From: GCA-2687025 sp964473525
GTDB taxonomy: Bacteria; Poribacteria; WGA-4E; GCA-2687025
Length of the DNA: 64,000 bases
Reading direction: 5' to 3'
Assembly: GCA_964473525.1 (NCBI GenBank)
Contig: CAYYPK010000006.1
Span: 1-64,000 of the forward strand
Position numbers and translations under genes: made by a program. This document shows, piece by piece, positions 12,053-19,418 of the stretch (position 1 is the first letter of the stretch; every line of letters begins with the position of its first letter). Below the pieces are notes generated by a model. The model worked only from the letters and a program-made list of their open reading frames with translations, had not been told where the DNA came from and searched no databases.

Positions 12053-12772
12053 TTACTCACGCCCGCCGCGCGCGACGCGTACGAACACCAGACGCGCGGT
12101 CTGCACAATAACAGCGATGTCGCGCCAGAACGTCCGCGTGTCGACGTAGTTCAGGTCGCTGGCGATCTTCCGAGGCAACAGCACCTCCGAATAATACGTC
12201 TCGGGATCGGTCTGGGCGGCAAGAATCTGCTCCTCGTCCGCACACACGATCTGCGTGGGCCCGGTGATGCCCGGTCGAACGCTGAGAATACGCCTGTCCG
12301 CCTCGGAGTACAGAGCGACGTGGTCCGCCGACTCTGGCCGCGGACCGACGATGGACATGCTGCCCGCCAGCACATTCACCAGGTTCGGCAGCTCGTCCAG
12401 CTTGACACGCCGGAGCAGGCGGCCAGCCTTCGTGACGCGTGGATCGCCCGCCGTCGTGATCGCCGCCCCGGTGCGTGGCGCGTCGGCGACCATCGTGCGG
12501 AACTTGATGAGCCGGAAGGGGCGACCAAACCGCCCTACGCGGTATCCCAGAAAGAACACGCCTCCAGGCGACTGCGTCTTCGCGATGGCGGCGCAGGCAA
12601 CGAAGACCGGGGCCAGAACGAGGAGCATGGCGGCCGCCGTCGCTATGTCAAGCGCGCGCTTGGCGGACGCTCCCCGCATGCGCCGACGCTTCGATGGCCC
12701 CGCGCTCAGGTCGGCTCCATGCCACGCGGCGTGCGCGGTGCCCTCGAGAGGCACGCTGGCGCGGGACTTCAT
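12053..12772 (-). CDS. Phosphoglycosyl transferase (bacterial sugar transferase)
   Basis: A monotopic phosphoglycosyl transferase that moves a sugar phosphate from a UDP-sugar to undecaprenyl phosphate, starting a polysaccharide or glycan unit. One N-terminal hydrophobic segment (ALDIATAAAMLLVLAPVFVACAA) precedes the family core LIKFRTM, RRVKLDELPNLVNVLAGSMSIVGPRPE and RPGITGPTQI. Length is 239 residues. It overlaps pyrF by 4 nt (ATGA) and is followed by galU. The UDP-sugar used is not predictable. Confidence 0.92.
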   Translation of the reverse strand: MKSRASVPLEGTAHAAWHGADLSAGPSKRRRMRGASAKRALDIATAAAMLLVLAPVFVACAAIAKTQSPGGVFFLGYRVGRFGRPFRLIKFRTMVADAPRTGAAITTAGDPRVTKAGRLLRRVKLDELPNLVNVLAGSMSIVGPRPESADHVALYSEADRRILSVRPGITGPTQIVCADEEQILAAQTDPETYYSEVLLPRKIASDLNYVDTRTFWRDIAVIVQTARLVFVRVARGGRE

Positions 12773-13479
12773 GCGCTCCGCTCGCCGCGCGCACGCGCTA
12801 CGTCCTCGAGTATCGCCCTGGTGGCCTCGGCTGGATCGTCCGCCTGCGTGATGGGACGACCTATGACGAGGTAGTCGGCGCCCGCCGCGATGGCCTGCCC
12901 TGGGGTCATCGCTCGCCGCTGATCTCCGTGGTCAGAGCCGGACGGTCGCACGCCTGGCGTGACGATCTGGCAGGTGGCGCCACAGACGTCACGTATGCGC
13001 GCGATCTCACGCGGCGAGGCCACAACGCCATCAAGGCCGGACGCCTCGGCCACCCGCGCCATACGCGACACCTGATCGCCGACAGCCAGAGAGCCTTCAC
13101 CGTGGACTTCCGTCCACAGGTCGTCGTCGAGACTTGTCAGGACGGTCACGCCGATCAGGAGCATCTCGTCGCCAGCGCCCTCGCGACCCGCACGGAGCAT
13201 CGCCGACCCGCCTGCCACGTGCACGTTCAGCATCCACACGCCCAAGCCAGCGGCAGAGGCCGCGGCGTGCTGGACGGTATTGGGTATGTCGTGGAACTTC
13301 AGGTCCAGGAAGACGCGCTTGCCGTAGGAATGGACCAACTCGACAGCGCTCGGCCCGACGGCGGTGAAGAGCTGCTTGCCGACCTTGAAGTGGTCGACAG
13401 ACGGTGACAGCGCGTCCAGGAGACGGCGCGTCGCTTCCAGATCGGGGGTATCGAGTGGCACGATGACCGGATTCGTCAT
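12769..13479 (-). CDS. pyrF: Orotidine 5'-phosphate decarboxylase
   Basis: The last step of UMP synthesis. The active-site motif LDLKFHDIPNT holds the Lys and Asp residues of the charged catalytic network. IVPLD at the N-terminus, VTPGVRP and DYLVIGRPIT (phosphate binding) complete the TIM-barrel signature. 236 residues, usual length for the bacterial type. It overlaps the downstream sugar transferase by 4 nt and lies 7 nt from the RlpA-like gene. Linking UMP production to UDP-sugar use may explain the cluster. Confidence 0.96.
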   Translation of the reverse strand: MTNPVIVPLDTPDLEATRRLLDALSPSVDHFKVGKQLFTAVGPSAVELVHSYGKRVFLDLKFHDIPNTVQHAAASAAGLGVWMLNVHVAGGSAMLRAGREGAGDEMLLIGVTVLTSLDDDLWTEVHGEGSLAVGDQVSRMARVAEASGLDGVVASPREIARIRDVCGATCQIVTPGVRPSGSDHGDQRRAMTPGQAIAAGADYLVIGRPITQADDPAEATRAILEDVARARGERSA

Positions 13480-13486
13480 GTGGGTT

Positions 13487-14140
13487 CTACGGCTCCCGTA
13501 TCACTTCGAGGCGCACGATCGCGATGCCTTGCTGGCGGAACCCTAGACGTTCCGCGACCGCCTTCGACACGTCTACGATGCGGCCCTTGATGAACGAACC
13601 GCGGTCGTTTATGCGTACCGCCACCGTCGTCCCCGTCTTCTCGTTGGTGATGCGCACCCGCGTCCCAAACGGCAGAAAACGGTGCGCGGCGGTCATCGCG
13701 TTCTGGTCGTACCGTTCGCCGCTTGCCGTCGGCCGCCCGTGAAACGCCTTGCCATACCACGAGGCAGGGCCGACCTGCGCGACGATCTCCTCGACGTACG
13801 CCGCCCCAGTGGATCTCTCGCCCATGCCCAGGCGGCGGGCGGCGGCGGCGCTGAGTCCTGACCCAGCCGCGTCTTCCTGCGGAGCCACGACGCGAGCTAT
13901 CAGCGCGCGAGAGGTGTCGCGATTCGTCACGCGAACGAAGGAGTCCACCGGCGCCCCCGCGTAACTTATCGTCAGCACCTTCGGTCGCTTGGACGCCTCT
14001 GGGTCCAACGACAGTCGTGTGTGTCCCGTCGCGCCCAGCTCGAAGCCTCCCCAGTAAATGCTCGCGTGGGGCAGTCTCCCGCATCCGGTCGCCGCGACGA
14101 GGCACGCCATCAGGATCAGGCGCGCGAGGGGTTTGCGCAA
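13487..14140 (-). CDS. RlpA-like septal ring lipoprotein
   Basis: A 217-residue lipoprotein: signal peptide with lipobox VAATGC (Cys at about residue 20). The C-terminal double-psi beta-barrel (ASWYGKAFHGRPTASGERYDQNAMTAAHRFLPFGT...VRINDRGSF) is that of RlpA, a lytic transglycosylase acting on denuded peptidoglycan. The catalytic His and Asp appear to be present (AAHR; NDRG). No SPOR domain follows, unlike E. coli RlpA. An N-terminal region of about 100 residues with no clear assignment precedes the barrel. Confidence 0.9.
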   Translation of the reverse strand: MRKPLARLILMACLVAATGCGRLPHASIYWGGFELGATGHTRLSLDPEASKRPKVLTISYAGAPVDSFVRVTNRDTSRALIARVVAPQEDAAGSGLSAAAARRLGMGERSTGAAYVEEIVAQVGPASWYGKAFHGRPTASGERYDQNAMTAAHRFLPFGTRVRITNEKTGTTVAVRINDRGSFIKGRIVDVSKAVAERLGFRQQGIAIVRLEVIREP

Positions 14141-14149
14141 GTGCTCGCC

Positions 14150-15652
14150 TCAGCCAGAGTCAGCCAACGCTTCTGCGATGCTCGCGCCACCGATGATGCC
14201 GCCTACGCTCGTTGCCGTTGTCTCGCGGGCGTCCTGCACGCGCCCGCGGCGCGAGGCGGTGTCCGATCGGCCCGCATCGACCTCGCCCCGTAGACGCTCG
14301 ACCATCGCCACCACGGATGTCGGCGAAGTGCCTCCCGCGCTGCGGTTTCGAGACACGGCCGCCGCAGGATCTAAGACATCCTTCAGCGTATCAACGCCAA
14401 CGCCACGACCTTGCGTTGCGAGGATTTCCGCGCACAGCTCGACGTCACGGAACGTCGCCTTCCGCTCGACAAGCTCCATGACCAGCTTGCCGACGACATC
14501 GTGCGCCTCTCGGAACGGGACGCCCACTTCACGCGTGAGGTAGTTAGCAAGCTCCGTCGCCGTGGAGAAGTTCCCGTAGGTCAGGTCCAACATGCGATCC
14601 GCGTCCGGCGCCATCGTGCGCACGACCTCCGTCATGATGTCGACGGTGGGCGCGGTGGTGTCGAGAGCTCGCCACAGAGGTGGCTTGTCCTCCTGCATGT
14701 CGCTGTGGAATCCGAGCGGAAGCCCCTTCAGGATAGACAGCACTGACTGCAGGTTGGCGCAGACGTTCGCTGCCCGCGCGCGCGCCATCTCCGCGACATC
14801 CGGGTTCTTCTTCTGCGGCATGATGGAGCTACCCATCGCGTACGAGTCATCCAGTGTCCACATGCCGAACTCGTACGACGTGCCGTACACGATCTCGCCT
14901 GCGAGCCGGGACAGGTTCGTCATCAGCATGGACAGCGCGAAGAGCGTCTCGAGGATGAAGTCGCGGTTGGAAATGACGGAGAGGGCGTGTTCGTCAACGG
15001 AATCGAACCCCATGAGCCGCGCGGTGAGATCGCGGTCGATACCGAAGTCCGTGCCGGCGAGGGCGCAGGCGCCCAGGGGGTTGCGGTTCACCGTGGCGTA
15101 GGCCGCGTTCAGGCGCCGCAGATCCTCCACGAAGAGCGCCGCGTACGCCGACGCCCAGAACCCCAGCGTGATCGGCTGCGCGTGCTGTGTGTGCGTGTAG
15201 CCGGGCATGACGATGTCGCCGTGTTCCGTCGCGCGGTCGAGAAAGGCGTCTGCCAGCGCACACACGCCAGCCTCGAGGTCGAGCAGCTCCTCGCGGATCG
15301 TCATGCGCGCGTCGGTGAGAACCTGGTCGTTCCGCGACCGCGCTGTGTGCATACGCCCGCCGGACTGCGGCCCGGCTACGCGACTGACGTACGCCTCGAC
15401 GTTCATGTGGACGTCCTCCAAGCGCGCGTCCATGACGAACTCACCAGCGTCGGCCTCGCGACGCGCCTCTTGCAGGGCGGCGAGGATGGCGCGCACGTCG
15501 TCTGCTGGGACGATCCCCTGCTTGCCCAGCATGAGCGTGTGCGCTTCGTTGCCCCAGATGTCGCTGCGGAGCATGCGCATGTCGTCGGTGGTGGAATCCG
15601 TGTACGCGAGGACGGAGTCTCTGGCTCCGGCCTGCCCGCGTGCGCCCATCAT
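14150..15652 (-). CDS. argH: Argininosuccinate lyase
   Basis: Cleaves argininosuccinate to arginine and fumarate. The superfamily signature GSSIMPQKKNPD is intact, with HTARSRNDQV and GYTHTQHAQPITLGFW upstream. 500 residues, about 35 longer than typical; most of the extra length is a C-terminal tail (RGRVQDARETTATSVGGIIGG). GGGAGGA lies 12 nt before the start. It is the first gene of the minus-strand argH-rlpA-pyrF-PGT-galU-formyltransferase run and is divergent from the ileS leader. Confidence 0.96.
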   Translation of the reverse strand: MMGARGQAGARDSVLAYTDSTTDDMRMLRSDIWGNEAHTLMLGKQGIVPADDVRAILAALQEARREADAGEFVMDARLEDVHMNVEAYVSRVAGPQSGGRMHTARSRNDQVLTDARMTIREELLDLEAGVCALADAFLDRATEHGDIVMPGYTHTQHAQPITLGFWASAYAALFVEDLRRLNAAYATVNRNPLGACALAGTDFGIDRDLTARLMGFDSVDEHALSVISNRDFILETLFALSMLMTNLSRLAGEIVYGTSYEFGMWTLDDSYAMGSSIMPQKKNPDVAEMARARAANVCANLQSVLSILKGLPLGFHSDMQEDKPPLWRALDTTAPTVDIMTEVVRTMAPDADRMLDLTYGNFSTATELANYLTREVGVPFREAHDVVGKLVMELVERKATFRDVELCAEILATQGRGVGVDTLKDVLDPAAAVSRNRSAGGTSPTSVVAMVERLRGEVDAGRSDTASRRGRVQDARETTATSVGGIIGGASIAEALADSG

Positions 15653-15757
15653 GTAGGTAAAGTTCCTCCCGGCGGCGAACGATAGCGTAGGTACCCGTAG
15701 GCGCTACGGATGGCGGCTTGGTGGTCGTGGACGCCCGTCTCCCAAGGTCTATCAGCC

Positions 15758-15786
15758 TTGACGCCGGGCCCGCCCTATGGTAACGT
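15758..15786 (+). promoter_or_regulatory. Promoter of the ileS leader
   Basis: TTGACG (15758-15763) and TAACGT (15781-15786) with a 17-nt spacer give a predicted start near 15793. That leaves a 5' leader of about 310 nt before ileS. Confidence 0.5.
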
Positions 15787-15853
15787 AGCCATGTTGAGCG
15801 CGTCTGCGTGACGACGCTCTCAGACGGCGGAATGACCGTCGAACGGAGTCGCT

Positions 15854-15997
15854 ATGTCCTCCTCCGCTACAAGGCACGACGCCCTGGCACGTGGCTGTTT
15901 TTCCGGCCGCGCCGCTATACGAATTACGTCGATTAGCCTTAGCCTGCCCCTTATTGGGGGCGGCATCGCGGGAGGCCATGGGCGCGGCACGGACTGA
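15854..15997 (+). CDS. Ile-rich leader peptide of ileS (putative)
   Basis: A 47-codon ORF starting ATG 15854, five bases after GGAG, and ending TGA 15995-15997. Residues 21-39 read AIRITSISLSLPLIGGGIA, with five Ile codons (ATA, ATT, ATT, ATT, ATC) and three Leu codons. ATT/ATA are rare in this GC-rich window, which prefers ATC. The ORF ends 24 nt before an intrinsic terminator in front of ileS, and its codons overlap the pairing regions of the proposed attenuator. The arrangement is that of ilv-type leader peptides: the ribosome should stall when charged Ile-tRNA is scarce. No independent evidence of translation is available. Confidence 0.7.
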   Translation: MSSSATRHDALARGCFSGRAAIRITSISLSLPLIGGGIAGGHGRGTD

Positions 15998-16059
15998 CAT
16001 ACGAGTCCTATCGAATTCGGAAAAGCCCATCGTCACCCGCCAGGTGATGGTGGGCTTTT
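15942..16059 (+). promoter_or_regulatory. Ribosome-mediated attenuator upstream of ileS
   Basis: Region 1 (GCCTGCCC, 15942-15949) can pair with region 2 (GGGAGGC, 15970-15976; one bulge). Region 2 (15968-15983) can instead pair with region 3 (16025-16040): GCGGG/CCCGC, GGC/GTC and ATGGGC/GCCCAT, 14 of 16 positions paired. Region 3 also forms the 5' arm of the terminator (16021-16059). A ribosome held at the Ile codons around 15923-15934 would cover region 1 and favour the 2:3 antiterminator. Free passage to the stop codon would cover region 2 and favour termination. Confidence 0.7.
16021..16059 (+). terminator. Intrinsic terminator in the ileS leader
   Basis: AAAAGCCCATCGTCACC (16021-16037) pairs along all 17 positions (two G-U) with 16043-16059, loop CGCCA, the 3' arm ending in TTTT. 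It lies 46 nt before the ileS start with no plus-strand gene upstream, so it must act within the leader. Confidence 0.85.
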
Positions 16060-16105
16060 CTATTGGCAGATTCTGACGGAGCGGACAGCAGCGGAGATAC
16101 GACGC

Positions 16106-19100
16106 ATGGGTGAGCGGTTTCAGCAGGTAAACACGCGACTGAACTTCCCAGAGCTCGAGCAGGGAGTGCTCGAGCTATGGCGCGAGCAGGACATGTTCCG
16201 CCGGTCGGTCGAGCATCGCGACGGATGCCAGCCGTTCGTGTTTCTCGAAGGGCCGCCGACCGCGAACGGTAAGCCCGGCGTGCACCACGTTCTGGCGCGC
16301 GTCATGAAGGACGTCATCTGCCGCTACAAGACGATGACGGGGCATCAAGTCCATCGCAAAGGCGGGTGGGACACGCACGGTCTGCCCGTCGAGATCGAGG
16401 TCGAGAAGGCGCTGGGCCTGGACGGCAAGGAAGAGATCGAGGCGTACGGCATCCGCGAGTTCGTCGAAAAGTGCAAGGAGAGCGTCCTCGCCTACGAGCA
16501 GGACTGGCGCAAGACGACGGAGCGCATCGGCTTCTGGGTGGACATGGACGATCCGTACGTCACGTTCCACAACGACTACATCGAGTCCGTGTGGTCCATC
16601 CTGAAGAAGTACTGGGACGCGGACATGCTCTATCAGGGGCATAAAGTCGTCCCTTACTGCCCGCGTTGCGGCACGGCGCTGTCGAGCCACGAGGTCGCGC
16701 AGGGATACGCTGAGACCGAGGACCCGTCCGCATACGTGAAGTTCCGACTAGCGGAGGAACCGAACACGTACTTCCTTGTGTGGACGACGACGCCATGGAC
16801 GCTGCCGTCTAACGTCGCTCTAGCCGTCAAGACCGACGCGGAATACGCGCGCGTCCAGCACGGGGACGAAACGTGGATCGTGGCAAAGGCGCTTGTGCAA
16901 CGCGTCCTGAGCGAGGAGGAGGGATACGAGGTCGTCGGATCGGTGAAGGGCTCCGAACTCGTCGGCGTCGACTATGAGCCGCTGTTCGACTTCGCGAAGC
17001 CCCGCGAGAAGGCGTACTACGTCGTCGCGGCGGACTTCGTGACGCTGGATGACGGCACGGGCATTGTCCATCTTGCGCCGGCGTTCGGGCAGGACGACTA
17101 TGACATCGGTCGCGAACACGGCTTGCCCGTCGTGCAACTCGTGAACACGGAAGGCGCGTTCGTCGACGCCGTTGAGCCGTGGGCAGGCCAATTCGTGAAG
17201 GATGCCGATCCCGCGATCATCAACGACTTGCAGTCGCGCGGGCAGATGCTGCGCTCTGAGACGTACAAGCACGACTATCCCTTCTGCTGGCGGTGCGACA
17301 CGCCTCTGCTCTACTACGCTCGCGCATCGTGGTTCGTCCGCACCACGGCGTACAAGGAACGCATGGTCGCCTTGAACCAGACCGTCAGTTGGCATCCTGG
17401 GCACATCAAGGACGGCCGCTTCGGCGACTGGCTCGAGAACAACATCGATTGGGCGATCTCGCGCGAACGCTACTGGGGCACGCCGTTGCCCATCTGGCGG
17501 TGCACGGAGTGCAACCACGCGCGTTGCTTCGGCAGCATCGACGAGTTGCGCGAGGCAGCCCCCGACACGCCTGCGGACATCGAACTGCACCGTCCATACA
17601 TCGACGCCGTCGAGATGGCGTGCGGCGAGTGCGATGGGACCATGCGACGCGTGCCGGAGGTAGCCGACGCGTGGTTCGATTCTGGCTCCGCGCACACCGC
17701 GCAATGGCACGCGCCGTTCGAGAACGGTGACCTGGCCAAGCAGGCGTACCCGGCGGACTTCATCTCGGAAGCCATCGACCAGACGCGTGGCTGGTTCTAC
17801 AGCCTGCTGGCGACGGGCGCCTTCCTCTACGACGAGGTCGCCTACCGCAACTGCCTGTGCCTGGAACTCGTCTTAGGCGCCGACGGGCTGAAGATGAGCA
17901 AGACGCGCGGGAACATGGTCGATCCGTGGTCCGTATTGGACAAGCACGGGGCCGACGCGACGCGTTGGTACTTCTACACCGTCGCGCCTCCGTGGCAGCA
18001 ACGGGTATTCAGCGAAGAGACCGTCGGCGAATCGCTCAAGAAGTTCCTCGGCACGCTCTACAACGTGTACGGCTTCTTCGTTCTCTACGCGAACGCGGAG
18101 GACATCGACCCGACGGCGGACGCGCCTGCTCCCGCTGACCGACCGCTCATGGACCGGTGGGTGCTGTCCCGCTACAACAGCCTTGCGCGGACAGTGCGCG
18201 AGCAGATGGACGAATACCAGATCACGCAGGCGGCGCGCGGCATCGAGGCGTTCGCGGACGAGCTGAGCAACTGGTACGTAAGACGTGGGCGCGACCGCTT
18301 CTGGGGCTCGTCGGACGCCGAAGACACGCGCGCTGCGTTCGCGACGCTCTACGAGGTGCTCGTCGGCGTCTCGAGGCTGCTGGCGCCGTTCGCCCCGTTC
18401 GTTTCCGAGGCGGTGTACCAGAACCTCGTGAAGTCGTCTGACACGGACGCTCCAGCGGGCGTGCATCTGACGGACTTCCCGACGCCCGACGACGCGCTCA
18501 TCGACACCGAGCTCGAGGAGGCGATGAGCCTGACGCGGCGCGTCGTCACGATGGGTCGCGCCGCGCGTAACGACAGCAAGATCCGCACTCGCCAGCCGCT
18601 GTCGCGGATCGTCGTAGGGGGACTGACGGAGACGCAGCGCGAGCGTCTCGAAGGTCTGCGCGACGCCGTCCTGGACGAGTTGAACGTCAAGGCGACCGAG
18701 TGGGCGGACGACCTCTCGGAGTACGCTGGCTACGAGGCGAAGGCGAACTTCCGCGCGCTGGGGCCGAAGTTCGGCAAGTCGGTGCAAGCGGTTGCCAAGG
18801 GCATCGCGGCGATGGATGGCGAGGCCTTGCAGGCCGCCCTGCGCTCCAGCGGTGAAGCGCGCGTGACGACCGACGCTGGGACGTTCACCATCGACGCAGA
18901 CGACGTGGACGTGTCGTTGCAGAGCCGCGACGGATATGCCGTGGTCTCGGAGGCGGGCGCCTTCGTTGCCCTGGACACTGCGGTGACGCCAGACCTGGCG
19001 CGAGAGGGTTTGGCGCGGGAACTCGTAAACCGCATCCAGGCGATGCGCAAGGAAGCCGGCTTCCACGTGGCGGATCGCATCGCTCTGTCCTTGGCAGGCG

Positions 19101-19261
19101 ACGACGACGTTGTCGTGGCGTTCGAAGCGCACCGCGACTACGTCATGTCCGAGACGCTGGCCACGGAATTCGCCGCCGAACCGGCAGATGGCGCGTTCTC
19201 CAAGGACGTGAAGGCGGGGGACTCCTCCGCATCGATTGCCGTGCGTCAGGTGGCGTCTTAA
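16106..19261 (+). CDS. ileS: Isoleucyl-tRNA synthetase, type 2 (eukaryote-like)
   Basis: Charges tRNA-Ile. 1051 residues: class I Rossmann domain with the HIGH-equivalent motif in PPTANGKPGVHHVLARVMKD, an editing domain (TTPWTLPSNVALAV), KMSKTRGN near residue 594, the anticodon domain, and CxxC zinc-type pairs (CTEC, CGEC). The HHVL form and overall length mark the IleS2 class, known for low mupirocin sensitivity. The ATG at 16106 gives the expected N-terminus (FQQVNTRLNFPELEQGVLELW). It is preceded by an attenuator-like leader and followed by leuA. Confidence 0.97.
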   Translation: MGERFQQVNTRLNFPELEQGVLELWREQDMFRRSVEHRDGCQPFVFLEGPPTANGKPGVHHVLARVMKDVICRYKTMTGHQVHRKGGWDTHGLPVEIEVEKALGLDGKEEIEAYGIREFVEKCKESVLAYEQDWRKTTERIGFWVDMDDPYVTFHNDYIESVWSILKKYWDADMLYQGHKVVPYCPRCGTALSSHEVAQGYAETEDPSAYVKFRLAEEPNTYFLVWTTTPWTLPSNVALAVKTDAEYARVQHGDETWIVAKALVQRVLSEEEGYEVVGSVKGSELVGVDYEPLFDFAKPREKAYYVVAADFVTLDDGTGIVHLAPAFGQDDYDIGREHGLPVVQLVNTEGAFVDAVEPWAGQFVKDADPAIINDLQSRGQMLRSETYKHDYPFCWRCDTPLLYYARASWFVRTTAYKERMVALNQTVSWHPGHIKDGRFGDWLENNIDWAISRERYWGTPLPIWRCTECNHARCFGSIDELREAAPDTPADIELHRPYIDAVEMACGECDGTMRRVPEVADAWFDSGSAHTAQWHAPFENGDLAKQAYPADFISEAIDQTRGWFYSLLATGAFLYDEVAYRNCLCLELVLGADGLKMSKTRGNMVDPWSVLDKHGADATRWYFYTVAPPWQQRVFSEETVGESLKKFLGTLYNVYGFFVLYANAEDIDPTADAPAPADRPLMDRWVLSRYNSLARTVREQMDEYQITQAARGIEAFADELSNWYVRRGRDRFWGSSDAEDTRAAFATLYEVLVGVSRLLAPFAPFVSEAVYQNLVKSSDTDAPAGVHLTDFPTPDDALIDTELEEAMSLTRRVVTMGRAARNDSKIRTRQPLSRIVVGGLTETQRERLEGLRDAVLDELNVKATEWADDLSEYAGYEAKANFRALGPKFGKSVQAVAKGIAAMDGEALQAALRSSGEARVTTDAGTFTIDADDVDVSLQSRDGYAVVSEAGAFVALDTAVTPDLAREGLARELVNRIQAMRKEAGFHVADRIALSLAGDDDVVVAFEAHRDYVMSETLATEFAAEPADGAFSKDVKAGDSSASIAVRQVAS

Positions 19262-19312
19262 CGTCGCACGATGGCCGGAAGCCATCCAACACCGGAAGGG
19301 GGTGAGGCGTCC

Positions 19313-19414
19313 GTGGGACTTACTCAGCTGACTGAGCGGGACGAACCGGAACTTAGCGAACTACGATTCCTGGGCGGCGCGCGGACCCCGCGCCCACTCC
19401 GCGAGAGGGACTAG
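19313..19414 (+). CDS. Possible 33-codon small ORF between ileS and leuA
   Basis: GTG at 19313 is preceded, 7 nt upstream, by AAGGGGGTGA, which differs by one base from the full anti-SD complement AAGGAGGTGA. The ORF (VGLTQLTERDEPELSELRF...) contains six Leu codons and ends TAG 5 nt before the leuA ATG. The excellent ribosome site and tight spacing suggest it is translated and coupled to leuA. There is no terminator between it and leuA, so attenuation like that of ileS is not indicated. It could also be a chance ORF. Confidence 0.4.
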   Translation: MGLTQLTERDEPELSELRFLGGARTPRPLRERD

Positions 19415-19418
19415 ACGA

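Noticed and set aside
15958..16059. T-box riboswitch upstream of ileS
   Set aside because: GGGCGGCATCGCGGGAG resembles the T-box (two differences from GGGTGGCACCGCGGGAG), but the U needed to pair with the tRNA A76 is C and no stem I with an Ile specifier loop was found. The Ile-rich ORF and the region 2:3 pairing explain the same bases better.
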